A stretch of 64,000 nt of DNA. Origin: Terriglobia bacterium (GTDB taxonomy: Bacteria; Acidobacteriota; Terriglobia; Terriglobales; Acidobacteriaceae). The stretch's first letter is position 1. Every line of letters starts with the position of its first letter. Positions 24,053-32,976 of the stretch are shown piece after piece. Below the pieces are notes generated by a model, which saw only the letters and a program-made list of their open reading frames with translations, did not search any database and was not told the DNA's origin. The stretch covers positions 1 through 64,000 of the forward strand of contig JAIQEY010000034.1 of NCBI GenBank assembly GCA_020073565.1, read 5' to 3'. The translations under genes and the position numbers were made by a program.

Positions 24053-26254
24053 ATGCATAGACACGAATCATATCCGCTGAAGTCTGTCGTGGTGCTGGCA
24101 GCCCTTATCCTGTGCTCATGTCTTCCCGGCGTGGCGCAATCGCTCATGACCGTGCGCCGGGCAGTCCATCAGGACGTCTCCGCTCCCCTGCGCGACCTGA
24201 TCAAGCAGGCTCCCCTGGCGCCGGTGACCATACGCGAAGCCGAGCCAGTTCGCAGAATTCCCTTACCCCAAGGCTTTGCTTTGCTCGCTGAAGATCCCGT
24301 CCGCCAATTGGCTGTGGGGCCGGCCACTCCCACCGTCGGCACCAGCTTTGAGGGTCTGGGAAAGGGACAGTACGGCTTCGTCGTCACCTCCGCCCCTCCG
24401 GACACCAACGGCGCTGTCGGGGGCACGCAGTACGTGCAGTGGGTCAACACCTCTTTCGCAATCTTCGACAAGGCGACGGGGGCGAAGATTGCCGGGCCGA
24501 CCGACGGGAATTTACTGTGGTCCGGATTCGGTGGCGGTTGCGAGACCAACAATGATGGCGATCCCATCGTACTGTATGACAAGGCTGCGCAGCGCTGGAT
24601 CTTCAGCCAGTTTTCGGTTTCGACCACGCCCTTCCTGCAATGTGTCGCCGTCTCCACCACCTCCGACGCCACCGGCAGTTACAACCGCTACAGTTTCCGG
24701 TACAACAACTTCGACGATTATCCCAAGATGGGGGTGTGGCCTGACGGCTACTACGAAACCTTCAACATGTTTCGGGGGAACACCTTTCTTGGTTCCGATG
24801 CTTGCGCGTACGACCGCACCGCCATGCTTGCCGGGTCCGCCGCAACGCAGATCTGCTTTCAGCAAGGCCCGTCGGTTGGCGGACTGCTGCCCTCAGACCT
24901 CGACGGCCCCGCCGCTCCCCCCGCAGGCTCTCCGAACTACCTGCTTCTGTTCGGGAACAACAATCTGAGTCTTTACAAATTCCACGTGGACTTCGCGACC
25001 CCTACCAACTCCACGTTCACGGGCCCAACCGTCCTCAGCGTGGCGGCCTTCAATCCGCTGTGCGGCGGGGGAACCTGCGTTCGTCAGCCTGGCACCACCA
25101 CCCAACTGGATTCGCTCGCCGACCGGCTGATGTACCGGCTCGCTTATCGCAACTTCGGCACACACGAGTCCATAGTTGTGAATCATTCCGTCGCGGCCGG
25201 TAGTGGCGGCGGGGTGCGCTGGTACGAAATTCAGAACCCCGGTGGAACTCCGACGGTCGCTCAGCAGGGCACCTTCGCTCCCGACTCCAGTTTCCGCTGG
25301 ATGGGCTCGATCGCCATGGATCAGTTCGGCGACATCGCGCTCGGCTACAGCGTATCGGACGGAACTTCAGTCCATCCTTCCGTGGCCTACACCGGACGCG
25401 TCCCGACTGATCCCGCCGGAACCATGGAAGGCGAGGTCAACATCGTCACCGGTGCGGGCTCGCAGACCCTCGGTCTCACTCGTTGGGGAGACTACAGCGC
25501 CCTGCAAGTTGATCCCGTGGACGACTGCACATTCTGGTACACCCAGGAATACATAAAAGCGAACGGCTCTTTCAACTGGAATACCCGCATCGCCAACTTC
25601 AAGTTCCCTGCCTGTGGCGGCGGTAGTGGTGGCCCGATCGTGTCACTCTCAACCACCAAGCTCAATTTCGGCAAGACGCCGCTGGGACAGACCACCGCTC
25701 CCCAATCCGTCACCCTGACCAACACGGGAGATGCGACCCTCGACAATTCCAGCATTGTGCGCAAGGGTGACTACGCCATTCAATCCAACACCTGCGGTAC
25801 TCAGGTTCTAGCCGGCGACAATTGCACGGTGACCCTGACCTTCACTCCGACCAAGAAGGGCTCTCGGTCGGGTTCGTTGACCTTTGCCGACAACGCTGCC
25901 GGCAGCCCGCAAAAGGTAACCCTGGCGGGGACAGGCGTGTCGATCGTACTTTCGCCCAACGCGCTCAGCTTCGGACCGGCCACCGTGGGCCAGAGTAGCG
26001 TTCCGCAGCCGGTCACGGTGTCCAACGTCAGCACGGTCCTGGTAAACCTCACCAGTATCACCATTACCGGAGCGACCGCCGACTACAGCATCTCGGCCAA
26101 TACTTGCGGCAGTACACTCGCCGGCGGGAGCAACTGCTCTGTGAGCGTGGTCTTCCATCCCACCAAGAAGGGCGCCCGCAACGGTAAGCTCAACGTGTTC
26201 AACGACGGTGGTGGCAGCGTAATAACCGCGCCCCTGACTGGAACCGGTCAGTAG
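24053..26254 (+). CDS. Secreted protein with two HYDIN/ASH-type (choice-of-anchor D) domains
   Basis: A 733-residue exported protein. After a signal peptide (VVLAALILCSCLPGVAQS), the first ~520 residues form a repeat-rich, probably beta-propeller-like body (QYVQWVNTSFAIFDKATGAK, DPIVLYDKAAQRWIFSQFSV, WMGSIAMDQFGDIALGYSVS). Two immunoglobulin-like ASPM/SPD-2/hydin domains follow, about 530-630 (LSTTKLNFGKTPLGQTTAPQ) and about 635-733 (SPNALSFGPATVGQSSVPQP). Each has the C-x-x-x-L-A-G-x-N/S-C-x-V pair and ends TGTG. Proteins like this are abundant in acidobacteria and are presumed extracellular. The ligand or enzyme activity is unknown. Confidence 0.85.
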   Translation: MHRHESYPLKSVVVLAALILCSCLPGVAQSLMTVRRAVHQDVSAPLRDLIKQAPLAPVTIREAEPVRRIPLPQGFALLAEDPVRQLAVGPATPTVGTSFEGLGKGQYGFVVTSAPPDTNGAVGGTQYVQWVNTSFAIFDKATGAKIAGPTDGNLLWSGFGGGCETNNDGDPIVLYDKAAQRWIFSQFSVSTTPFLQCVAVSTTSDATGSYNRYSFRYNNFDDYPKMGVWPDGYYETFNMFRGNTFLGSDACAYDRTAMLAGSAATQICFQQGPSVGGLLPSDLDGPAAPPAGSPNYLLLFGNNNLSLYKFHVDFATPTNSTFTGPTVLSVAAFNPLCGGGTCVRQPGTTTQLDSLADRLMYRLAYRNFGTHESIVVNHSVAAGSGGGVRWYEIQNPGGTPTVAQQGTFAPDSSFRWMGSIAMDQFGDIALGYSVSDGTSVHPSVAYTGRVPTDPAGTMEGEVNIVTGAGSQTLGLTRWGDYSALQVDPVDDCTFWYTQEYIKANGSFNWNTRIANFKFPACGGGSGGPIVSLSTTKLNFGKTPLGQTTAPQSVTLTNTGDATLDNSSIVRKGDYAIQSNTCGTQVLAGDNCTVTLTFTPTKKGSRSGSLTFADNAAGSPQKVTLAGTGVSIVLSPNALSFGPATVGQSSVPQPVTVSNVSTVLVNLTSITITGATADYSISANTCGSTLAGGSNCSVSVVFHPTKKGARNGKLNVFNDGGGSVITAPLTGTGQ

Positions 26255-26786
26255 GCTCTACGCACCTCGGAACTTAATGGACGGGTCTTCCCGCCGCCCT
26301 TTTTCTGTGTGGTGCTGCCTCGTGCAAGAAACGGCACGAAGACTATCCGCCAGCCAAGCCAAGTCTGGGGCTGCGCCGTCCTCTTGCACTGATCTTCGAA
26401 CGCGCCCTTGCTCCAAAAGCCGGACAACGCAGCTGCGGTGTTCAGAAGTTTTTTTGACAGCTCGATCTTGAACGTGCCATCCCCTTGAAAATACAGCCTT
26501 GCGCTTTGGCCGATCGCATGCAATCCCAAATGCCGGATGGGAACAGTTGCTCGTAATCAGAACCGTTCCAATTGAAGTTCGGGGCGTTGCCATCATTCAA
26601 CGCTGAAACAGGTTCCTACCCCCAAACTGATGTCGTGTCCCCAAGCGCGACAACTGCACGGCTCCGAGGTCCCCACACTTCGGGGCCGATTTTTTGTTTA
26701 CGGTGCTTCGGGCGGATTGTTCAGGAGCATTGGGTTGCGGGTTGCGCGTTTCGCCTTCCACCGTGGATACTTGAAGAAACTCCATC
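26255..26786. other. 532-base gap with no supported gene
   Basis: Overlapping minus-strand frames (26248-26529 and 26258-26596) have no recognisable domain and look like chance. A run of eight T at 26449-26456 is unusual for this GC content. The last 25 bases before pepA contain no strong ribosome binding site. Confidence 0.4.
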
Positions 26787-28292
26787 ATGAATACGAACCT
26801 CTCTTTCTCTGTCGCCTCGCAGGTGGAAACCGATTGTCTGGTCGTCGTGGTGCTCGATCAAAGCGAAAAAGGCCAAGGCGGAAAAGACAAGCCGGCACCA
26901 GTTGTCGTAGCGAGCGACGGCGCCGTGCGCGACGCCGCCAAAGACGTGATTGCCACCGGCGAAGTGACCGGCAAGATCTTCGAGACCACGCTGCTGCATC
27001 GCCCCGCCGGACTCAAAGCGAAACGCCTGCTCCTCCTCGGAGGCGGCAAGGCCAAGACGTTCTCTGCAGCCGAATTGCTCAAGCTGGCCGGAGCCGCCGT
27101 GCGCACACTCAAGAGTAAGAGCATCCGCAGTTTTGCCTTCGCACTGCCCGAGACAGGAGTCGCTGCCCCCGACGGTGTGCGCGCGATCGTAGAAGGAGGC
27201 TTCGTCGGCAACTTCGATCCCGACTACTACAAAAGCGATCGCAAGGACCAGAAAATTGATGCGGTGACCATTGTCGCGAAAGGCGACCAGAAGGCTCTGG
27301 AGGACGCGCTGCAAACCGGGCGCACGATCGGCGAATCGCAGAACTTCACCCGCGATCTGGTGAACGAACCCTCGAACCGCATGACACCAACCATTCTCGG
27401 CGAGCGCGCCAAGAAAATGGCCGCCGAAGTCGGCCTGAATTGCGAAGTCCACGGCGCCGACAAACTCAAAGAACTGAAAATGGGCGCGTTCTGGGGCGTG
27501 GCGCAAGGCTCCGACGAACCGCCCGCGCTGATCATCCTCCGCTATGAACCCGAGGGTGCTGCCAAAGACGTCCACCTCGGTCTGGTCGGCAAAGGCATCA
27601 CTTTCGACACCGGCGGCATCTCCATCAAGCCCGCCGACGGCATGGAGAAAATGAAGTACGACATGGCCGGCGGCGCCACCATGATCGGCGTCATGCGCGC
27701 CATCGCGCTGCTCAAGCCAAAAGTCAGAGTTACCGCGATCATCCTCGCCACCGAAAACATGCCCTCCGGCAAAGCGCAAAAGCCAGGCGACGTGCAGATC
27801 GCCATGTCGGGCAAGTCCATCGAGATCATCAATACCGACGCCGAAGGCCGCCTGGTGCTCGCCGACGGCCTGTGCTACGCCCGCCAGTTAGGTTGCACTC
27901 ACCTGGTCGACGCAGCTACGCTCACCGGCGCGGTGGTCGTCGCGCTCGGTTACGTCAATGTAGGAGTCTTCGCGAACGACAACCCGATGTACGAGCGTTT
28001 TGCGAAAGCCAACCAGCAAGCCGGCGAACAGATGTGGCGCCTGCCCCTCGATGACGACTACAAAGAGAACATCAAGTCCAGCATCGCCGACATCGCAAAC
28101 GCCGGCCCACGCCACGGTGGCGCCATCAATGCAGCCATGTTCCTGAAGGAGTTCGCCGAAGACACCCCCTGGATTCACCTCGACATAGCCGGCACCGCCT
28201 GGATGGAAGAGAACAAACCGTGGATCGCCAAAGGGCCGTCGGGAGTGGCGCTGCGCAGCCTGGTGGAATTTGTGCAGGGTTGGAGCGCCTGA
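26787..28292 (+). CDS. pepA: Leucyl aminopeptidase (M17)
   Basis: A 501-residue cytosolic zinc/manganese aminopeptidase; the family acts as hexamers. The N-terminal macro-like domain runs to ~170. The catalytic domain carries VGKGITFDTGGISIKPADGM (metal-binding Lys and Asp), KYDMAGGATM, and the family signature NTDAEGRLVLADGL with two further metal ligands, plus the catalytic Arg. Length and order are normal. Some family members also bind DNA; nothing here shows that. The following 230-base gap contains a GC hairpin. Confidence 0.95.
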   Translation: MNTNLSFSVASQVETDCLVVVVLDQSEKGQGGKDKPAPVVVASDGAVRDAAKDVIATGEVTGKIFETTLLHRPAGLKAKRLLLLGGGKAKTFSAAELLKLAGAAVRTLKSKSIRSFAFALPETGVAAPDGVRAIVEGGFVGNFDPDYYKSDRKDQKIDAVTIVAKGDQKALEDALQTGRTIGESQNFTRDLVNEPSNRMTPTILGERAKKMAAEVGLNCEVHGADKLKELKMGAFWGVAQGSDEPPALIILRYEPEGAAKDVHLGLVGKGITFDTGGISIKPADGMEKMKYDMAGGATMIGVMRAIALLKPKVRVTAIILATENMPSGKAQKPGDVQIAMSGKSIEIINTDAEGRLVLADGLCYARQLGCTHLVDAATLTGAVVVALGYVNVGVFANDNPMYERFAKANQQAGEQMWRLPLDDDYKENIKSSIADIANAGPRHGGAINAAMFLKEFAEDTPWIHLDIAGTAWMEENKPWIAKGPSGVALRSLVEFVQGWSA

Positions 28293-28309
28293 GACGGCGC
28301 TACCGTTGG

Positions 28310-28327
28310 GACGCGGCTCGCCGCGTC
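28310..28327. repeat. Short GC hairpin downstream of pepA
   Basis: GACGCGGC and GCCGCGTC form an 8-bp stem with a TC loop, 18 bases past the pepA stop. No T-run follows, so it may be a repeat rather than a terminator. Confidence 0.55.
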
Positions 28328-28523
28328 TTCCCGCGAAGGGATTCCTTCGACGGTTTGACCGCAGTCTCTTCCTCGACGACCCGAGAAAAACCACGTCTCG
28401 AAGACAAATCCGCTGGACCTCGTATCGATCCTAGGTGCTTCATGAATTCTTGATTGGAACTCTTCCGCTTCGGCATCGGACTGAATCCTTTGTGACTTAG
28501 GCTCTATCATAGACCTAAGCGCG

Positions 28524-30413
28524 ATGGATCTTCCCGCCAAAATCCGCACCCTGCCCACCTCCCCCGGCGTCTACCTCTACAAAAACGCCGAAGGCGAAGT
28601 CATCTACGTAGGCAAGGCGAAGAACCTCCGCTCGCGCGTCTCGTCCTATTTCCACGAAGGCCGATGGGAAGACGCGAAAACCGGCACGTTAATCCGCGAG
28701 GCCGTCGACGTCGACTACATCGTAGTAGCCAATAACAAAGAAGCGCTGGCGCTCGAAAACCACCTCATCAAGCAGAAGAAGCCGCGCTTCAACATCCTGT
28801 TGCGCGACGACAAGACTTATCCCTACGTGAAGTTGACGCTCGCCGAGCGCTACCCGCGCGTGTACGTCACGCGGCGACTGCGCAAAGACGGCAGCGCCTA
28901 CTACGGACCGTACTTCCCTGCCAACCTCGCCTACCGCATCGTCGATCTCATTCACCGCCACTTCCTCGTCCCGTCCTGCAAAGTGGACCTGACGCGCTAT
29001 CATCCGCGCCCGTGCCTGCAGTACTACATCAAGCGCTGTCTCGGTCCGTGCGTAAAAGAACTGACCACGCCCGAGATCTACAGCGAAGCCGTGCGCGACG
29101 TGAAGCTGTTTTTAGAAGGCCGCCAAACCGACCTGGTCAAATCCCTCCGTGAGCGCATGGCCGAAGCCGCCCGGGCCGAAGAATTCGAGCGGGCCGCCCG
29201 CTATCGCGACCTGATCTCCACCGTCGAGCAGTTGCAGGAAAAGCAGCGCATCGCCGCCGTCGAAGGCGACGATGCCGACGTCTTCGGATACCACTACGAA
29301 AATCAAATGCTCGCCGTGAATCTGTTCCACATGCGCGGAGGAAGAGTCCTCGACCGCCGAGAATTCTTCTGGGAAGAACTGCCTGAGTTAGCCTCGCAAC
29401 CAAACGAACCAGATGATGGAGAGACGGGCGTCCCCGCCTGTCCTACCACCGACTCCTTCCGCCCCGCCGACTTCTTCTCCGCTCTGGTCAAGCAGCTCTA
29501 CCTGGCGCAGCATTATGTCCCGCGCAACATCTACGTCCCCGTCGACTTCGAAGACCGTGAGGAACTGGAAGAAGCGCTCAGCGAGCAGCTAGCCGGCGAA
29601 GGAGGAAGAGCCACCCGCGTCCACATCATCGTCCCGCAACGCGGCGACAAGCGCGAACTCATCGATCTGGCCGGCAACAACGCCAAGCAGTCCTACGACC
29701 AGCGCTTCCGAGTGATGAAGCCGAAAGCCCGCGCCATCCAGGAGGCCTTCCAGGACGCGCTCGCTCTCCCCGAACTGCCCAAGCGCATCGAATGCTTCGA
29801 CATTTCCCACATCCAGGGAGCCGAAGCGGTAGCGTCCATGGTCGTCTGGGAAGAGGGCAAGATGAAAAAGTCCGACTACCGCAAATTCATCATCAAGACG
29901 GTCGAAGGCGTAGACGATTTCGCTTCGATGCGCGAGGTGGTCGCACGCCGTTATAAGCGGGTGCAGGAAGAAGAAAAACCGATGCCCAGCCTGGTGCTGA
30001 TCGACGGCGGCCTGGGACAACTCCACGCCGCCGCCGAGGCCCTCGAAGCGCTGGAAATCATCAACCAGCCGCTAGCCGCGATCGCCAAGCGCGAAGAAAT
30101 CATCTACATCTACGGACAAGAAAATGACCCCGTCGTCCTCGATCACCATTCTCCGGTACTCCATCTCGTGCAGATGATTCGCGACGAAGCCCACCGCTTC
30201 GCCCTGACCTTCCATCGCAAGCGCCGCCAGATCCGCGACCGTGCCACCGAACTCCGCGAGATCCCCGGCGTCGGTGAATCCACCACCCGCCGCCTGCTCG
30301 AACACTTCGGCAGCCTGCAAGCCGTGAAGCAAGCCGACGTAGCGGCGTTGTCAGCAGTAGTGACCAAATCTCAGGCGGAAACAATCCTCGAACATTTTCG
30401 AAAGCTCGTGTAG
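28524..30413 (+). CDS. uvrC: Excinuclease ABC subunit C
   Basis: A 629-residue dual-incision nuclease of nucleotide excision repair. The GIY-YIG domain is at the N-terminus (PGVYLYKNAEGEVIYVGKAK), then a Cys-containing linker (RPCLQYYIKRCLGPC). A UVR motif for UvrB contact follows (AARAEEFERAARYRDLISTV), then the RNase H-like 5' nuclease (IECFDISHIQGAEAVASMVV) and a helix-hairpin-helix pair (LREIPGVGESTTRRLLEHFG). Residues ~298-306 (GETGVPACPT) are encoded by a GC hairpin of the intergenic family, apparently inserted in frame in a variable region. A second such hairpin begins two bases past the stop. Confidence 0.95.
   Translation: MDLPAKIRTLPTSPGVYLYKNAEGEVIYVGKAKNLRSRVSSYFHEGRWEDAKTGTLIREAVDVDYIVVANNKEALALENHLIKQKKPRFNILLRDDKTYPYVKLTLAERYPRVYVTRRLRKDGSAYYGPYFPANLAYRIVDLIHRHFLVPSCKVDLTRYHPRPCLQYYIKRCLGPCVKELTTPEIYSEAVRDVKLFLEGRQTDLVKSLRERMAEAARAEEFERAARYRDLISTVEQLQEKQRIAAVEGDDADVFGYHYENQMLAVNLFHMRGGRVLDRREFFWEELPELASQPNEPDDGETGVPACPTTDSFRPADFFSALVKQLYLAQHYVPRNIYVPVDFEDREELEEALSEQLAGEGGRATRVHIIVPQRGDKRELIDLAGNNAKQSYDQRFRVMKPKARAIQEAFQDALALPELPKRIECFDISHIQGAEAVASMVVWEEGKMKKSDYRKFIIKTVEGVDDFASMREVVARRYKRVQEEEKPMPSLVLIDGGLGQLHAAAEALEALEIINQPLAAIAKREEIIYIYGQENDPVVLDHHSPVLHLVQMIRDEAHRFALTFHRKRRQIRDRATELREIPGVGESTTRRLLEHFGSLQAVKQADVAALSAVVTKSQAETILEHFRKLV
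29424..29443. repeat. GC hairpin inside the uvrC reading frame
   Basis: GACGGGCG (29424-29431), loop TCCC, then CGCCTGTC form an 8-bp stem with one G-T pair. It has the same design as the intergenic element at 30415-30434 (GACGGGCG, CCCT, CGCCCGTC). In frame it encodes TGVPACP. Confidence 0.65.
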
Positions 30414-30414
30414 G

Positions 30415-30434
30415 GACGGGCGCCCTCGCCCGTC
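30415..30434. repeat. GC hairpin abutting the uvrC stop codon
   Basis: A perfect 8-bp stem GACGGGCG/CGCCCGTC with loop CCCT begins one base after the TAG. It could end the transcript, but there is no T-tract. Confidence 0.7.
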
Positions 30435-30513
30435 CAAGCCGAGCGAGTCTCGGCAGGTTCCGCTGACCACAGCAACTTTGGAGATGCGGCTCGCCTACCA
30501 GCAGTAGGTGGGG

Positions 30514-31455
30514 TCACTGCAGCATCGGCGAGCAGCACGGCTTCTCCACCGGCTTCGGCTCCATCAGTTCCACTCGCGTGAAGTTTGGATCGTACATATT
30601 GAACTGCCACTTGCCATCGCGACCAATCTGGGGCTGCTCCGAAGACTTGTATCCACGCTTGACAGCAGTTTCGTAACCAGCTTTCACGCTCGCCACGCCG
30701 AGCGCGAAGTGGTGCATCACCCCCAGTTCATGCGGGTCGGGATTGTGTAGGTTCAGCATATATTCCAGCCAGTCCGTTCCTTCGGGAACGCGCATGTCTA
30801 CCCAGTCTGTTTCTTTGTCGGTCATGCCTCCGTGCCAGATTTCCTTGAACCCGAGAATCTCTTGATAGAAATGATCGGACGCAGCCCGGTCTTTCACCAC
30901 CACGCCCACGTGGATGATGCGCTGAGAAATGCGGCCCTCGGGAAGAAACTTGCCGAAGTTGCGGCTATGCAGCGATCCCGGCATGAATTGCACAAATTCC
31001 ACCACATGGCCGTCTGGATCCTCCACATCAAAACCGCGATTGCCGTCTTCCATCGGCTCCAGTTTCTCCGGCACCTTGACACCCTTACTGGCCAGGTAGG
31101 CGCGGAGTTGCTCGGCGTCCGAGGTCTCAAACGAAATATGCGACAGGCGGTCCATCTTGGGATCCGTCAACTCCGGAAACATTTCGATGTATTGGTGGTC
31201 GTTGACCTTGAAGTAAGTCAGCAGCAGGCCGCCGCCCTGGGACGCAGGTTTGTCCAGACTGAATGGCTCCTGAAAACCCAGAACGCCGGTGTAGAACCTG
31301 CGGGTAGCCTCCAGGTTATCCGTACGCAAGCCAATGTGGGCGACACCGACGATGGCCGGACGAGTCACCGACTTGGCAGGGACGGATTGAGAAAGCGCAG
31401 AAGAAACCGATCCGATCAGTAAGGCAACAAGAGCGAATTGGGCTGAAAGCTTCAC
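30514..31455 (-). CDS. Exported two-domain VOC (glyoxalase/dioxygenase fold) protein
   Basis: A 313-residue protein with a signal peptide (FALVALLIGSVSSALS) and two vicinal-oxygen-chelate modules, about 33-155 (VGVAHIGLRTDNLEATRRFY, GFDVEDPDGHVVEFVQF) and 180-300 (RIIHVGVVVKDRAASDHFYQ, MYDPNFTRVELMEP). Possible metal ligands are present in both halves (AHIGL, HISFE, EFVQF; IHVGV, MHHFAL, VELME). The family includes glyoxalase, dioxygenases and binding proteins; substrate is unknown. The tail CCSP may bind metal. A periplasmic location is unusual for a VOC enzyme. Confidence 0.82.
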   Translation of the reverse strand: MKLSAQFALVALLIGSVSSALSQSVPAKSVTRPAIVGVAHIGLRTDNLEATRRFYTGVLGFQEPFSLDKPASQGGGLLLTYFKVNDHQYIEMFPELTDPKMDRLSHISFETSDAEQLRAYLASKGVKVPEKLEPMEDGNRGFDVEDPDGHVVEFVQFMPGSLHSRNFGKFLPEGRISQRIIHVGVVVKDRAASDHFYQEILGFKEIWHGGMTDKETDWVDMRVPEGTDWLEYMLNLHNPDPHELGVMHHFALGVASVKAGYETAVKRGYKSSEQPQIGRDGKWQFNMYDPNFTRVELMEPKPVEKPCCSPMLQ

Positions 31456-31550
31456 GGCTGAGGATCATCCGTCGCCATGAAACGGGTTGTCAAGGGCCCA
31501 GCAGCCTGGCAACGTTCTACCGTTTTCTCCAACGTTGTCATTCCCGCGTT

Positions 31551-31606
31551 GTCATCCTGAGCGCAGCAGGGACACGAAATGCAGTTCCTGCGGAGTCGAA
31601 GGATGC
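31551..31606. repeat. Second copy of the TCATCCTGAGCG...AGTCGAAGGA repeat
   Basis: The ends TGTCATCCTGAGCGCAGCAGG and CCTGCGGAGTCGAAGGA match the copy at 12863-12920, but the inner stem is different (GGGACACGAAATGCAGTTCC) and poorly paired. Confidence 0.75.
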
Positions 31607-31752
31607 CTGCACTCTTTGACTCAATTCCGAGGCTATTTACTCTGAGGATACTAACTAGCGAGTTAGGTGGGTACCCCCCTCCCCCTGGTCTTTTGGAATC
31701 ATGGAGTTAGGTGGGCAAAACGCTCCAAAATATAGATTCCAAATTAGTTGCA

Positions 31753-31850
31753 GGCAAAATCTAGACAATAAGAGACTTACACGCTGCACCCAGACAGGCG
31801 ATCCTTTAGAATCAATCAGTTAACCTTTGTCATCGCTGGCAAAATCTAGA
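31753..31850. repeat. Direct repeat GGCAAAATCTAGA
   Basis: Two exact 13-base copies (31753-31765 and 31838-31850), with a related CAAAATATAGATTCC at 31726-31740, in the AT-richest part of the gap. No function is evident. Confidence 0.6.
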
Positions 31851-32111
31851 TTTCAAAGAGCTTAACACCCAAAATCCACGGGCGAAGGGCCTAATTTGTC
31901 CCCTGTTTTTCTTGCGACGAGGCCTGTGCCTCGGGTCGTGGGCGGCGATGAGCTATAGACATTGTGGGTATGTTATCTATGGGCTAGGGTGAGGTCAAGG
32001 ACCTGCGTCACAAAGTGGCCAATCTTTTTCCGTCTCGAAGTAAGACGTGGGCCAACCCCCGGGCGCCGGGAGCGTAAGAGGGAAGGTCCAAAACTGCTGG
32101 CTGTCCGGCAG

Positions 32112-32140
32112 GCCACTTCTCAAAATGCGTGAGAAGTGGC
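32112..32140. repeat. Hairpin of the GCCACT/CCCCA family
   Basis: GCCACTTCTC and GAGAAGTGGC form a 10-bp stem around AAAATGCGT; GCACCCC follows, as in the other members (32680, 34520, 48409, 52282). Confidence 0.75.
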
Positions 32141-32151
32141 GCACCCCCAGG

Positions 32152-32304
32152 TTATTTCGCGTCAAGGTTCAAAGACAACCTGCGCTGTCCTCGTTGATGT
32201 GGCCCACCCGCCTCTAACCGACGTTCGATCAACTCGCCGGTCTCCTGATCCAGCATCGCCACTTGCTGGTAGCGCGTGTGCAAATCACAACCTACAATCT
32301 TCAT
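32152..32304 (-). pseudogene. Truncated IS110-family transposase (N-terminal 34 residues plus unrelated tail)
   Basis: The frame starts at the ATG at 32304 after a good ribosome binding site (AAAGGAG). It encodes MKIVGCDLHTRYQQVAMLDQ, then ETGELIERRLE. This is the N-terminus of IS110/IS1111-type DEDD transposases, including the first catalytic Asp in GCD. At about residue 34 the sequence switches into a repeat (GGCCCACCCG, 32201-32210) and ends in an unrelated 15-residue tail. The other ~300 residues, including the rest of the RuvC-like domain and the serine Tnp domain, are missing. The non-coding stretch 32305-32554 upstream may be the element's left end. Confidence 0.75.
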
Positions 32305-32604
32305 GTGCTCGGCTCCTTTCCTCCGAGCCTTGGTTTGTTTGAGCGCACCAAGTTTACTCGGCGGCTGGGAGCCGACACGGTTATCTAATCAGCCCTATGT
32401 CAACTCCGGCAGCCCCGACCCTTGCAGCCCATCCACTCTCAGCCCGCCGATTAACGGTGACTACGGAACCTTCCTTGCATACTCTATCTCCATCCCAAAG
32501 AAAGTATCAAAGACCGTGGCGTTTACCTATAAGACGATGTAACGATGTGGACGCCGGGTGGGCCACATCAAACTGAGAGTATAAAGTGGGTTTGTCTTTG
32601 AACC
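32165..32604. repeat. Inverted copies of a ~45-bp repeat bracketing the IS110 relic
   Basis: GGTTCAAAGACAA (32165-32177) and TTGATGTGGCCCACCCG (32194-32210) recur in inverted order as CGGGTGGGCCACATCAA (32555-32571) and TTGTCTTTGAACC (32592-32604). The 5' copy interrupts the transposase frame, so it marks the rearrangement breakpoint. Confidence 0.75.
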
Positions 32605-32679
32605 ATCGCGTCACACAGACTGAGGCTTGAGCGTGGCTGGTGGCCCATTTCTCGCGCGTGAGTTAGTAATTTCGAGGGT

Positions 32680-32714
32680 GCCCCATTTCTCGCGTTCTTT
32701 GCGAGAAGTGGGGC
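32680..32714. repeat. Hairpin of the CCCCA family followed by a T-run
   Basis: GCCCCATTTCTCGC pairs with GCGAGAAGTGGGGC around GTTCTTT, followed by TTTTTC at 32715-32720, so on the plus strand it could act as an intrinsic terminator. A partial copy lies just upstream (CCCATTTCTCGCGCGTGAG, 32644-32662). Confidence 0.75.
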
Positions 32715-32953
32715 TTTTTCGCTGCGAGGGCACAGCAGCCTCTTTCGTTTCACAACTCGTTTTTCATCACCTGCGGATGGTATACAGGGGACTGGCCCAC
32801 CCTTTTCCCCAGACCGACCGAGGCTGCCCCATCCTTGCGTTCGCCCGAGCCGGTGCTGGCGAACCAGCAACAAGCGGTGAACCTGAAGTGGAGAACCCGC
32901 CGGTCCAGACGGCAAACAACCAAAAAAGATCGAATGACAGTCGAAGTCTTCCA

Positions 32954-32976
32954 ACCCTTGCAAAGTGCGCAAGGGT
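32954..32976. repeat. Hairpin of the CCCCA family with a CCTTGC stem
   Basis: ACCCTTGC and GCAAGGGT form the stem around AAAGTGC, followed by GGGGCAGCC. The stem sequence differs from the other copies but remains complementary. Confidence 0.65.

Noticed and set aside
26248-26596. Overlapping minus-strand frames downstream of the HYDIN-domain gene
   Set aside because: No domain, no ribosome binding site and competing frames; I cannot support a gene.
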